From positions 26,947,187-27,011,186 of the forward strand of contig NC_082598.1 of NCBI RefSeq assembly GCF_030936135.1: a DNA stretch of 64,000 nt, given 5' to 3'. Positions 1 through 11,879 of the stretch are shown one piece after another. Origin of the DNA: Gavia stellata. Taxonomy: Eukaryota > Chordata > Aves > Gaviiformes > Gaviidae. Positions within the stretch are counted from its first letter, which is position 1; every line of letters begins with the position of its first letter. The notes beneath the pieces were generated by a model. It ran no database searches. It saw only the letters and a program-made list of their open reading frames with translations, and was not told the origin of the DNA. Made by a program: the position numbers and the translations under genes.

Positions 1-3000
1 GCAAAAGCAGTATAGGCAGCAGGAACTAAAGCTCAACACTAATTAGGTTTGAAGTTGGATCAGTCCCGAATCAGCTCCACACCATCCGCTCCTGGTTTTA
101 CCACCGGCGTATTGTGTAGGTTAGCAGTCTTATTTTAAACCTTGGCACACGTGTTACTTAAATAATCCACAGATTTAAAACATCCTCAGGATTTACAGAG
201 ATGAACCTTAACAGCCTTCCGGGAGTAAATGGATTTATCGGGCTAAAAATTAAGGGGTTACAAACGCAAATTTCTGATTTACAGCAGAAGCTCCTATTTC
301 TTAAATTAAGTCCTAGTGCAAGCTGGAATACTGTCAACCAGATCGAGTGTTATTTTTTCCAGCTCTATATTTACACTTCAAGGATTATGCAGAAGCAGAG
401 AAGCCAGCCAAATGCCTCAACATGAACCTTCTGGGGAAGGTTCAGAGAAGTTTGGGTTATCTGTCTTCACATGGGTTTTCAAAGCAATATAGATCTAGAC
501 ATCCGTAAGAACTCAAGGAAGGAGGATCCAAACTTTGAATTTAGGAAAATAATCATTTTACCTTGCACATGCACAAAAACTTGGACAAGCATTGCAAGAA
601 GACAGGTTTCTCTTCTGCCACGGAAAGAGGCGCAGCCGAAGAATTTCAGCCTCGCCCATGTAAAATTAGCTATTTATTTTGGATAAGTCCCACAAAATGT
701 TTTCTGCCCAGCTAGCACTTCTACCTGCTGGTTTAGCAGCAGCAGACCGAAGTGCTGTGCTGCAGGATGGCAAGCAGCCAGCTGCCAACTCCTGTGCCTC
801 TTCAGAGACTGGGAGGGTAAGCCTGCTCATTAAAGCCTCCGGGTTACTGCAAGGCAAGGATGGAGGCAGATCTCGGCTGCCGTGTCTCTGGGGCTCCCAG
901 TGTCACCAGAGCCACTGCTACCAGGGAAACTCTTCCATACAAGTCTTACCAGCAAGGTCTGTTGCAAATTTAGGGATGCACCTCGCCATATCCCGCCTGT
1001 CAGCCGTTCCCGTCACTGCAACACGTGCGCGCACATCAGAAAGGAGAGAGAAGAAAAAGCATCACCACCTGACTTACTGGCTAGACTGGGGAAGCTCTGA
1101 GGGATCCCTCTTTTTCTGCCCAAAAATGAATAAGTAAAACCACATCACATCATTGCATCTGTTGCTATGCACTGGCTGGCCAAAACCAAAGCGTGGAGAC
1201 TGAATTTCAGAACCAGCATGCAGTCGTGCTGGCTCATTTTTAGCCCAAAGCAAGCTAGGAAACAACTGAAACATGACTGCCGCCTGAGGTACAAACCTTT
1301 ATCGATGCTCTGAGGATCCCATCGCTCCAGGACGTCCTTGGCACCAAGCCTCACTGATATCCCTGGGAGCCTCCCAATCATCCCTCTTGATCCCCCTTCC
1401 CTGCACAGACCTCTCATTGAGAATACCTGAATTTTCTGTGGTCTTCCATTAGAGTTACACTTCAGTGCGGGGGCATCGCAAGACCGACATGCTGTTAGGC
1501 TGCAAAGACACATTTTTCAGGGACCACTTACGCAGTTTCCCTGAAAACAGCACAATCTTTATCACATTAGGACATATCTGTATTGGTTTTCAAAAAAGAC
1601 TTACTGGTCCCTAAACACCCATATGCCTCTCCCAGAGAGCTTCCTCTATTTTGGCATATATAGGACCATTATGTTTACCGAAGTTTAAATCCATACTTGC
1701 ATCAAAGGGAAACATACAGGATGTTTTACTGAAAAAGTTTAGACATGCCAAGAATTGGCAAAAAATGCAGTTAGATGAACGCTGATGTAACAGCATGCAA
1801 AGATTCTAAAAATAAGATTAAAACACATTTATGCAGTCAAGCATGGTTTGCTATCAGCTCTCGCATGTGCTTAAATAACAGCATGTTTAAAGCCAACATT
1901 GCTTTGTCACCAAGTTATTTCAATATCTTTGGGTAGTCAACTTACCAGCCTACAAACTTATCTAACAATAAGACCAATCTCAAACATTTCCGGGAAGCAA
2001 ACATCAAATAATTAAAAACTTTTTTCTTTTTTAATGTTTCTCTTTTCAAACACACAGGTATAGTCAAACATTCTTCTTATATTTGATAACTTTTTAAGCT
2101 AACAAACCTCAAACTCCTCAAAAAACAAAACCCTATTTGCCTGAATACATACAGCTTTTCATATACAGATGTGTTCATTAAAACACTCCCTTTACTGATG
2201 GTTGTCATATTGTTTCACTGATTTCCTGAAGCGTGGTGGGGAAAAAAAAAAAGGGGGTGGGGGAAGGGCAAGCAGGCTCCCGCAGGACTCTAAAAATACA
2301 AGTTATGTCTCAAGAAGGCAATTCTCACTATCTTTCCAATTCAAGTGAAATTATCTTTATAACCTTTCCCTTTCTCTTTACCTACCAGTATATATTCCAT
2401 TTCTGTTGTATTTTTAAGCTGACTTTTACATCTATACTTTTAGGAAAAAATATTAGAGTAAAACTTAATTTCTTAAAGGACAATTTATTTTTTTTTAACA
2501 TTTCAGTTTCTTCTAAAAATCTACTACCATAATAAGAATTTAACAGTAAGTAACGGAGAGTACGATGCCGTTTTATTAGCTTGGATTAACAAAATCTGGG
2601 TGGGGCATTGGCATTTTACACAAGCACACACCCACTGCACACTGCTATCTTGCGAAACTGATATATCATTGAGATGGGGGTTTAATCTACCAACATTTTT
2701 AATAGGCTTCAAAGCCTACAGTTACCCGGATCCGCCCTGCTCCCACCGCAGCGATGGGAAGGAACAGACCGGTGACGCTCGCATCGCCTCGCACTTCCCT
2801 GCCTCTGCGGCCGGCGGGCTTGCGTGGGGACAGCACAGCTTCCCACCCTGCTTCCTCCAGGCCTGGGGCGAACCCTCCTCTCTCCCAGACAGCCGCACTC
2901 TCCTTCAGCAACAAGACTGAAGCAATATGGGACTGTTAGGGGTGGTAAACACCGGCATATGCAGGTGTCTGCGGTATGGCAGAGGAGAGGGCAGAGCTGC

Positions 3001-6000
3001 AGCAAGAAGAGGAAGGAGATGAAGGCAGGATGAGGGCCAGTGCCATGGTACGGTCCCTCTACTAGCACTGGATTTCCTTTTCCAAGCCACATCAGCTCCA
3101 CACCGCCCCTCTGCCACCCGGGAGATCAGGTACCTGCTCTATCACTGCAGCACTGGACTCCCTTTATCCTAGGGCAGGGCTTCTCCCCAGATGTTTTAAG
3201 ACATTAAAACAGACCTCAAACTTTCCTGGTATGGCAACGCAGACCTTGCCTGTTGTCCATTTCCTACATTTTCCTGTGTCAGAGGAAAACAGCTTTATGC
3301 ACCCAGGAAAAACAGCCATTTAAGTTTTCAGGAGGGAAGAAAAAACAGCAAGAAACTTTTGCACAAATTACTTTCATTCCTTTGAAATACTTTACATCAT
3401 TCTATTAAAGGAAGCTACCAAAATTTAACTCTGTCCTGCTACTTTTACCCTTGTGCCTCTTCCTGCTGACCAGCATCACTACAGTGATTTAGACAGCACA
3501 CATCCAACGCCAGCCATTTCACAGGCAAACGGAAGTTTCCCATGACAAAACTGCTGGGTTACCCCCAGCGTGCTGCTCTGTCTGGGTGCCTGACCCAGTG
3601 AGACCCCACGCTCCCTAAAGAGCGCCATTTTACACCTAGATGGGTATCAGGGAAATGATCACGTGGAGATCCTGCCTCTCCTGCTCACATACAAGGCACG
3701 CAGGATGCTAACGAGACAAGGTCATCATGCAGTGCTGGAGGTTTCCCTTAATACCACGTGTATCACAAACACCCAGGTTCCCTGCTGTATTTACTTCCAA
3801 ACAAATCTTTCCGTGAGTTCATAGATTGTGCCCTATATGTATATATCTTCAAGTCATTTAAACAACCTAATTAAACTATCTTTCCACTATGCTGCATTTA
3901 AGTTCCAATTTAATCCGGCAAGCGCCGAATTCTCCATGTGAGAGCAACCCCCCTCCTTATTTCTCTTCCTTGCAATTCCCTTTCATCTTTCATGCTGGTT
4001 CTCTGCACAGCTTCCTCCATAGCTACACAACTCAATACCTTGCTAAGAAACATCCCTTCCTAACAATAATCCTCTTTGCAAATAGAATTAACAAGGCAAA
4101 TGTAAACACGGGAGCAATGAATTAGTTGTCATATTTACCCAAACTACTGCTTCCAGTTCCTTGTAATGAAATTCTAATTAAATACATAGGATGGCTTAAT
4201 GTCAAGTTCCTCATTTGCTGAATTAAGCAGCTGGCCCGTAAGCACCCTGCAGCATCTCCCTCCAACCCATCTGAGAAATTATACTTATGAAGTTTCCGAT
4301 AAAGGTTTAACTAATTTGTGCCAATATTAGTCACACCAAATTACTGTCATTTAATAACTGTTTGGAGGGCTTTCTACCCCAAGAATGCTGCAAAGGAATC
4401 ACATGTTTCTACAACAGACAACAACAAAATATGTAAAGTTTATGGTAGCTTATTCTGTTCAAACAAGTTAATTCATAAAGGTAGGGAACATTTAGTGCCT
4501 GCCAGCTTCCTTCCCTTTGGAATCTGTCCTTTACACACAATAATTATACCAGGAAACCTCCCTCCATAACCAGCTAATAGACATTAAAAAAAAAAAAAAA
4601 AATCAGTTGTGACTAGCAGAGTCCTGGCATGAAACACATTTTACCACAGATATAAAACCCAAGGGGTATTTTTTAAACACATATTCTACACTTGGAATTT
4701 GGAGAAGTAGTTTAGAAATGTCCCTTTTGGTGCCTTTGAAAACTGAACTGCATTTGCACTAAAGGAAAAAAAACCCAACCTTCAACAAAAGAACTAAACA
4801 CACCACAAAACTGCTTAAAAGCATATCATAGCAAAGCACATCTAGTGCTTCCAGGAGGGTTTTCCCAAGGGCAGGCAGAGCCAATGCTTGTTTGACGGGA
4901 TATATTAGCTGGGGTGCAATATAATCTGTCAAGGAAGACAAAGGAAAGAGAGAAAGATTTCTTTCAGATTTCTACAGAAAAAAAGGACAGCCAAACACTA
5001 AGAACTAGATGACTAAATCAGTGGGTTACAACCCTACTTTGGCATAGCTACAGGAGGACACTGCTGAGATTTTAGCAAAGGTTTTTAAATGGTGAAGTCC
5101 AAAAGATTAAATTGTCAAAAGTAAGTCTGCCAGGAGTTTGCTTAAAGTACTTTACAGCAGCAGCACTATTCATAAGGTAAAACAAAATGATATTACAGAT
5201 ACTGGCTATCCGGTATTGAGATCAGAAGCAAAAATCTACATATTTTATATTATGGCAAACTTTCCTCTGTCACATACTATTACTCTTAATGCATTACTAC
5301 TCAGGTTAGTAGTTTACATTCATGAATATCCTAGAGTAAACTGCATCTGACTTCATTCATCTGAGATCAGTGTTAAATACCAAATGCAGCTCAGACTACT
5401 GATAAAGGCAGAAATCTGTGTCTAGTTAATCATCCCAATTGTTATGCAGACCACTTTAAAAAGGAACTAATCAGTGTTATACACAGATGCAAAGTTCGTT
5501 CAGCATTAAAAATCACCATCTAAATGCTTACCCAAACAAATATCACGTTTTCAGGGGAGACAGAAGCTCAGCACATTTTAGTTAAAAAAAGAAAATTGAT
5601 TTGAAGGTAGGAGACAACTTAGAGGATCGTGTTAGATCTTAAGCTAAATCGAGTTTGATCTTTTTAAAGCACAAGAAAACAACCACACAAGGTCTACTCA
5701 TCATCCTGCAGGTGATGGAGGCCAAGTGCCTGCTGTCTTTGTCATGGCAGACTCCTATGTTCATTTCCAGTCACCTCACTGCAGGGTCTGCCCTTATACC
5801 CTTGGCCATGGGCTTACGCAACTAGGACCTCTCAGGCAACTAGGACCTCTCAGAGAGGCACAGCTAAGCCAGCATTCATTAGCAATTCCGGTTCCAGTTA
5901 GCAACTCCGCAATGCTTCAGTCAAATTCTTCTGCCAGAGCTCTGCAACCTCCTGCTTGAAACATCCTTTGCAGAAGGTGAAAGGAAAGTGGCAAAAGACA

Positions 6001-6124
6001 CTACAGTCTCAGTAGGGATCCAGGAAAGTACAGAGCTGCAAACCCCACCACCTCTACTGGGCAAACAATTAACTCAACTGATGCTAATGATGAGAGAATT
6101 TGGCCACCTGGATAAACAGTCTGC
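1..6124 (-). other. APBB2: Inferred APBB2 intron 1, distal part; no exon seen
   Basis: No coding exon, RNA gene or clear transposon is visible. ORFs here are short, have no recognisable domain and lack exon-like splice flanks. The sequence is AT-rich, with a 17-base A run at 4586-4602 and a perfect 18-bp tandem duplication at 5818-5853. A GC-richer patch at about 2720-3120 produces overlapping ORFs on both strands but no recognisable protein. Assignment to an APBB2 intron is inference: the window carries UCHL1 and LIMCH1 in order, and in amniotes APBB2 lies upstream of UCHL1 on the opposite strand with long 5' introns. Confidence 0.45.
5818..5853. repeat. 18-bp perfect tandem duplication
   Basis: Two identical 18-base units (GCAACTAGGACCTCTCAG) lie head to tail at 5818-5835 and 5836-5853. 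The absence of mismatches suggests a recent or polymorphic duplication. Confidence 0.9.
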
Positions 6125-7250
6125 TGGAGAAGAGTCAGTACAGTTTGTACTGAGACAAACCCTCACAAACCTTTCCGAGTTCTTCAAAGGTGCCAAACAT
6201 GGACAAGGTACACCCATTCACTCTGACCTATCTGAATTTCCAAAAGGACTTCAACCAAGTCCCTTACCAAAAACTAAGGGCTTTCTTAACGAAACTAGGC
6301 AGGCAGAGGTAAGAGGAAAGATCCTATGTGGAGAAATAGGTGGTTGAAAAATAGAAACAGGGTAAGCATAAGAGTAAATGGTCTCTTCTTGGAGCGAACA
6401 GAAGTCACCAATGAAGTTCGGTAGAGACCTGCCCACAGACTTTGGCTGTTTGACACATTCATGTGACACAGGGAAAGGGGAATGAGCAGCAAGTTGAGGA
6501 AATTCGCTGACGATAAAAAAAAATGTATTGTGGTAGCAAGGTCAGGATGTGAAGAATACCAGACAATCCTGGGAGACTGAGTCAATAATGCTGCAGAGGA
6601 AAGCCAATGCAAATAAACATAAGAAATATAAGATGCACATTGGAAAGACACAACCATGGCTACATGTAACTGAGGGATTCCAAGCTGACTGTACTCCTGA
6701 GCAACATTTTGACGTTATGATTTCACAGATTCATGAAATTAACTCACTAGCAGTCCAAAGAGCAAATCAAACATTACAAATCATTAAGAAAGAAAACAAA
6801 ACAAGGTTATGCCACTGTATAGCCCCAAAGCTCACCTATATGTTGAAAACTGTATACAGCCTTGATCCTCCCATCCTAAAAGGGCATGTAGAACCAGGAC
6901 AGACTCCTGGAAAGGGATGCTCACTGTCAGGAATGGCTTCCATACAAAGAATATCTGAGTAGGCAACTCTTCAGGCATGTCAAAAGCCAACTTGATGAGG
7001 AAGACAGAGGCCTACAAGATCATGAGCAGCATAACGCAGAATCACTAATCATCTCTGCCACACAAAAGCTATGAGCTGCCAAATGAAGAAAGTCAGCTGA
7101 GAACAAGCAGAAGGAGGGAATTCTTTACACAGCCAGAAGCAGACCCGCAGACAAGCAGCACTCCTGGCCAAAGGCCATGGAGGCTGCAATGAGGTCCCAG
7201 GGTGCTGCAAACAGACCAGACAAGGATTTGGAACCAAAAGCCACCAAACG
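6125..7250 (+). mobile_element. Ancient CR1-type LINE fragment (3' half of ORF2)
   Basis: This is a decayed non-LTR retrotransposon of the old CR1 class. Around 6228-6290 the plus strand reads a reverse-transcriptase core: YLNFQKDFNQVPYQKL, matching the family pattern Y-L-D-F-Q-K-A-F-D-x-V-P-x-x-x-L with the catalytic-region acidic residues altered. Further on, ANKHKK..KMHIGK (about 6608-6645), ANQTLQIIKKENKT (about 6763-6805) and the stretch around 7000-7030 (EVYKIMSS-like) follow the order of the CR1 C-terminal region. Similarity continues through the terminal part to about 7250. Stops and frameshifts interrupt every frame, so it is not functional. It is much more diverged than the copies at 15.3-16.3 kb, which suggests insertion before modern bird lineages separated. 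Boundaries are approximate. Confidence 0.75.
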
Positions 7251-8939
7251 TTTTGAAACAGAGAAGGGCTGCACCCAGCTCTGGTAATCCCAAACTGAGG
7301 ACAGCCAGAGGCTCAGAGAGCATCTATAGAGGAGGTTTTGCATATGGTCATCCTGTTCTTATTTTTCCTTGGGCATCTGCTTAGAAGAAGAGGGAAAAAA
7401 AGGTTGCAGAAGAAAACAGATTACAAAGGGAGCAGGCTGAAGTTGAAGGGTTAAAAAAATAGGAAACTAAAGCAAGACACCACACAGAGCATCCCAACAG
7501 CACCCCCTGTTCCTTAAAGCTCTGGGGACAGCAGCATCCTCTGCCCAGACCCAAAATGAGACAAGGAAAAAGAAACAGGCATACAAGTGCTGGGATCCTG
7601 CCCATGAAGTCTGGAGCCCATCAGCCCATGTAGCTGTGGCCAGCTCAGACAGGGGCAGGAAGAGACTGGGAAGAAGATCCTATTCTTTTGTAGGGTAGCA
7701 TATAGGAAAGTTATAAATCAAAAAAACACCCATAAGCTCAGGAAGAGGCTTTGGAAGAGCCAGAAGAGGAACTGCAGCCTCATCCACTAGATGTACACGT
7801 CCCAAGGTCTCCTTTTCCCTGCAAAAGGGATATGAGTCACAGAGTCAATGAAGCACATCATAAATGCACCCACTTTCACCTCTCCTAGATTAATTTTCTC
7901 ACATTTTATTTCAGCGGGCGACAGATTAACCTGAAGTATAAGTCAGCCTGCAAGAGGTCCTCATCCCTCCTGATGGCAAGAAACCACTTTCTGTCACAAG
8001 GCAAGGAAACAACGCAGAAGCACTTAGAGGCATCTCCAGGGTGCTGCCCGGAGGTAAAACCAGCCACCACGTGGTTTGCTCCAGTCCTGTGTGGCATACT
8101 GGGCTACAGACAGGAACCCTTGGTTTGGCCCATCACAGCTGCTCTTTCATTTCTATACTTACTGCATCTCCTAGAAGCGGTCAGGTACTGCTGACAGTCA
8201 TAGGACCTATTACATAGCATCCGCAGCCGGTTGTATTCTGCACACACAGTATTTTTAGAACCGACTACAGACTTCCGTATGAGTTCAACTACTACAACCA
8301 CCGCTCTAGGTAACTCTCAGCTGTTCTGCATAACAGCAAATGAGACAAACCCCATGCACAACTAGCTCAACTAGACTTGTTTTAAAATTGCTTTAAACTT
8401 CATTTATTGCAGCCCTCCAGTCACAGCACAGCTTAGAGAACTGGTCTTCATTCACACTACCTGGGTCTGCTGTACAGCCCCCCCCAGAAACTCCTTTTTT
8501 GAAAGGATTTATGAATTACTTCAATAGAATAAAAAGGTTTTCTGCAGTTCATTTTTTAACCTGAAGGATAATAAGCTCAAACAGCTCACACACACACAAA
8601 CATATAGTCTCCTTTTGCACAATTTTGACTTAAAGGAGTTTCCACACAATTAGATGCAGCTGTAAGCCAACACTTACTGTTTGGGGGGGAGGGGGGGGAA
8701 ACTAACTTGCAAAACATTTCAGAAAGTGGCCTCTAAGCACATCGCAACCTTTTCTAAGTAGTGATACAAATTATAAAACAAGTGTTTTATTTTTATGACA
8801 GTTTTGAATGTCAGATTTTAAAAATAAGAAACACTAGCGCAGAAGATCTATATTCAGTTAACTCAGACGCACGGAAAATCTTTTCCTGAGTCACCAAGCC
8901 TCACCTCCTACTGCCACAGCCAAGCACACAATACAAACT
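7251..8939. other. APBB2: Non-coding stretch within inferred APBB2 intron
   Basis: No gene is recognised. A minus-strand ORF at 7906-8097 ends near an AATAAA-like motif but shows no known domain. There is a short (AC)n run near 8587-8598 and a G-rich tract (seven G, A, eight G) at 8683-8698. Confidence 0.4.
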
Positions 8940-9275
8940 TCCTCAATATATCCTCAAGAGCCAGATAGGGGGCTTGCTCCCACTTCTCCCATTTGAAGGT
9001 TGTTCTAGAACCTCACTCCACTTAGAGAAGAAACTGTCTAAATTCCAGCTTAAGTTTATTCATGCCAGTTTATATGTTTGTTCTTGTGCCAACATTGTTC
9101 TTTAGCTTAAATAGCTCCTCTCCCTTTCTAGCGTTTATATCCCTGCTGCATTGGCAGATTGCAATCATATCCCCTCTCAGGCCTCATTTGCTAGGCTAAA
9201 CAAGCCAGGCTTTCCTCATCTCCTCCAAAAAAATTGCCATTTCTTTCCCCCAGCCCCTCTCTGCACCTGTCCCAC
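8940..9275 (-). mobile_element. Ancient CR1-type LINE fragment, antisense
   Basis: Read on the minus strand this is the C-terminal region of an old CR1 ORF2. The plus-strand text carries the family's typical antisense phrases in order: TGTTCTTGTGCCAACATTGT (about 9080-9099), TTTAGCTTAAATAGCTCCTC (about 9101-9120), GCAATCATATCCCCTCTCAG (about 9161-9180), GCTAGGCTAAACAAGCCAGG (about 9191-9210), then CTCTGCACCTGTCCCA (about 9259-9274). It is truncated at both ends and strongly diverged, hence old. It has no intact reading frame. Confidence 0.8.
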
Positions 9276-11130
9276 CCCCAGCGCAGGTGAGAGGACCTGT
9301 ACCTGGCACTCCCCAGGAGCTCGCACCCATCCCACCACCCCACCCTGCCAGTGTCCTGGCCTAACATGCCCCACCATTGCCTTTACTTTCTCCATGGCAG
9401 TAGGACAGCAGCAGCTTGGTCGGCGACGATTTAACGCGCCCAGATCTCCTGCTCTGCTGTTCCCAGCAGCGGAGCTCCTTGCTCGCAGCAGAGAACAAAG
9501 GCAAGACCTCGTCTTCTACTAGCAAGGGATGTACATATGGTATAGTTTGTTTTCAGCACGGATGATTTGTTCAAGTGTGACTGCACATCCTAGGTCAGAG
9601 CTTCCAAAGTGCATAGATCTGATAGATGACAGAGATGTAATCAATTGATTACCTACCAACTACCAGGATTCATTTTAGTTTTTCACAGCCTCTGCTAAAA
9701 AAATCCCTACAGTAGGCAATCTCAAGTACTCGAATTCCTCCCTAACTAGCTCCTGAAGTCATCACTCTCTTCAGCTCAAACCCTGCAGCAGCCCTCTCTA
9801 GGCTCCTCAGGCATTTCCTAATGAAGTCACCATCCCTTCCTAACTGAGGGCACAGCAGAGTCCACCCAACGCCCCACCAAAAATGACCCTTTTTGTCACT
9901 GTTCCCAACTTAGCTGTAGAACTGAAAAACAGAAGAAGTAATCCAGGTTTCCAAGTCATGCATCCCCTCTCCTAGGAAATGACTCCCACACTGTTGTGAT
10001 CTACTGCTTAGATGGCTCCTTCACCGGGAAGGGCACATTCACTCGTGGTGCTTCAGAGCACAGAATCTTCCTCCTTCTTACAACCAAGTCACATATTCTT
10101 CATGACACACAATAAAACTATCCTTCCTCCCGAAGGGTCCTCTCCAAACCTCGATTTCCCTTAAGGGGCCAAAAACCCAAAAAATACAAGCCAAAAAGTA
10201 TTTCATCAAGTACTCATCGCTGTAAAGGAAGAACAAAAATACCCACACTCAGCACGGCTGTTCCAGGCAAGGAAGTTAATCAGCCAAGATTTTGTCCCAA
10301 GGTCACTGTAAGAGGATGTCTCTCCCTTTAAGTGCTAGGACATCTGCACACTTATTTTAACCAAATGCAATTATGCAGGCAGAAAATAGTTTTAAACACA
10401 AGACAGACAACTCATTCAAGCTTTCAGAAAGTACCAGAGCATGAGACGGCAGGATGATGATACGTCAGATCTAGAACGAACTGGAGAAACATTACTGGTG
10501 AGCCAGAGGACACAGCAAACCTGCAGCAGCTCACCAACCCGTACCCAGCTTCTGGGCAATACAGCAGATCTTAGGTGAACCACTGTAACTTGCTGCAGAT
10601 GCCGTTATCCTGTACGGCGACCAACAGCATCCACAATGCACAAAGCCTACCATTCGTCAGCAGTGCAGTTTGGGGTGTTTTTCTTGGATTTCGTTATTTT
10701 GTGTTTAAAGAACAGAACTGCACTTATCCTTCCCAGCAAAGCAGGAGCCCAGCCAAGAATTATAAAACACTGCAAACAAGCAGATGAAGCAATGAAGTAC
10801 AAATAGGAACCATTACACTTGCCATTTTATTTTATCTGTCTGAATTCATTCTCTCTAGCCACAACTACAAGTAGCTCTGTTGCTGTCATGGGACCCAAGC
10901 GACTTCCCGAGAACTTCAAGTGGGATTAAACGAGGTCCATGTTTTGTTCCGAGTATTTTTGCACACTCTCATTTGCAACCCCGTGTGCAATCCTCAAGTA
11001 CGATTTAATCGCAGAGCTGAACTCGCAAAGCCCACTCTAATAATCACCAAAAAAACCAACCAAGCAACCAACCAAGCTACTTCTACAGGCGCTTCGGCCA
11101 CTTTTCATGCTTTTTCACCTTACACCACCA
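9276..11130. other. APBB2: Non-coding stretch between ancient CR1 and CpG island
   Basis: No exon, RNA gene or repeat is recognised. An ORF at 9151-9522 runs out of the CR1 remnant into C-rich sequence and has no domain. The base composition rises sharply in GC from about 11130 onward, where the CpG island begins. Confidence 0.4.
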
Positions 11131-11153
11131 CCCCCCCCAGCAGAACAAGACCC

Positions 11154-11185
11154 GCCGCCGTGCCTATTCGCCGCCGTGCCTATTC
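11154..11185. repeat. 16-bp perfect tandem duplication in CpG island
   Basis: The unit GCCGCCGTGCCTATTC occurs twice without mismatch (11154-11169, 11170-11185), followed by a partial third unit (GCCGCC). It sits at the left edge of the CpG island, downstream of the predicted first exon on the minus strand. Confidence 0.9.
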
Positions 11186-11629
11186 GCCGCCCGCGGGAGG
11201 AAAGCCCACGCTCGCACCGACGCTCCGGCCAGCTCCCTGCAGCAGCGGCAGCCCCGCAGCACTTCTGCGCGACGGGGGAAAGCAGCGGGAACGGGGCGGC
11301 GGCGCCACCGGCCGCCGCAGGCCGCCCCCGGCCCCGCACACCCGAGGCCGGGATGCGCCGGAGCCGCCCCGGCCAAGGGCGGCAGGACTCTCCGCCGGCA
11401 GCGGGCCGGCCGGAGCGGCGGCACAGCGGGCGGCCGCGCACCGGGAGCCTCGCCGCCGCGGGGCACGCTGCGCTGCGCTGCGCTGCCCTTCCTTCTCTCC
11501 TGGCCCGGCCGCGGAGCGCACCTGCCCGCCGCGCCGCTCCGCGCTGCGCCGCCCGCCCCGGAGGCGCCCGTAGCCCGCTGAGGGATGCGGCCAGCCTTCC
11601 GGAAACGCTTCCCAGCCCGCTGCGCTTAC

Positions 11630-11850
11630 CCAGGAAACGATTCCGGCCGCCGGCCGCCACCGCCCCTCCTCTCCCTCCGCCCCGGCCACCGCCCAGAGCC
11701 GCGGCCCACGGGGGGCCGAGCGGGCGGGGCGAGGCGAGGCGGCGGGGGGCGTTCGCCGCGGCGCCATGTTGCGTGCCCGCCGCCGGGCCGGAGCGCGAGG
11801 CGCGGCCCCTCAGCCTCCGCTCCCGCCCTGACTAACCCCCGGGCCGCCGC
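11630..11850 (-). other. APBB2: Candidate non-coding first exon of APBB2
   Basis: The exon end is placed by the minus-strand donor GTAAGC at 11624-11629, the only good donor noticed in the island. The 5' end is not determined and 11850 is only the island's approximate upstream edge. No start codon with a recognisable APBB2 N-terminus follows, which fits known non-coding 5' exons of this gene in other vertebrates. Confidence 0.4.
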
Positions 11851-11879
11851 CGGTCCCCCTCAGTGCTCCGGCACGGGGG

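Larger units (their letters stand above)
11130..11870 (-). promoter_or_regulatory. APBB2: CpG-island promoter, probably APBB2 (minus strand)
   Basis: About 740 bases are very GC-rich and dense in CpG, flanked on both sides by AT-rich DNA, which is the pattern of a vertebrate CpG-island promoter. On the minus strand a good 5' splice site (CCTGG|GTAAGC) is present at 11624-11629, consistent with a short untranslated first exon transcribed leftward. In human, APBB2, an adaptor protein that binds the amyloid precursor protein tail, lies next to UCHL1 on the opposite strand and starts with non-coding exons. That synteny is the basis for the gene name; no APBB2 protein sequence is visible. The long overlapping ORFs on both strands here are products of GC-rich composition. 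A pentamer run (GCTGC/GCGCT type) lies near 11466-11486. Confidence 0.6.

Noticed and set aside
679..1137. 152-residue plus-strand ORF
   Set aside because: No recognisable domain, no CpG island or splice context; consistent with chance.
2709..3101. 130-residue minus-strand ORF in a GC-richer patch
   Set aside because: No domain, overlapping ORFs in other frames, Arg-rich C-terminus typical of GC-rich noise.
10920..11835. Overlapping ORFs of 180-240 residues on both strands
   Set aside because: They lie in a CpG island where stops are rare, all frames are open, and the peptides are low-complexity Arg/Ala/Pro/Gly.
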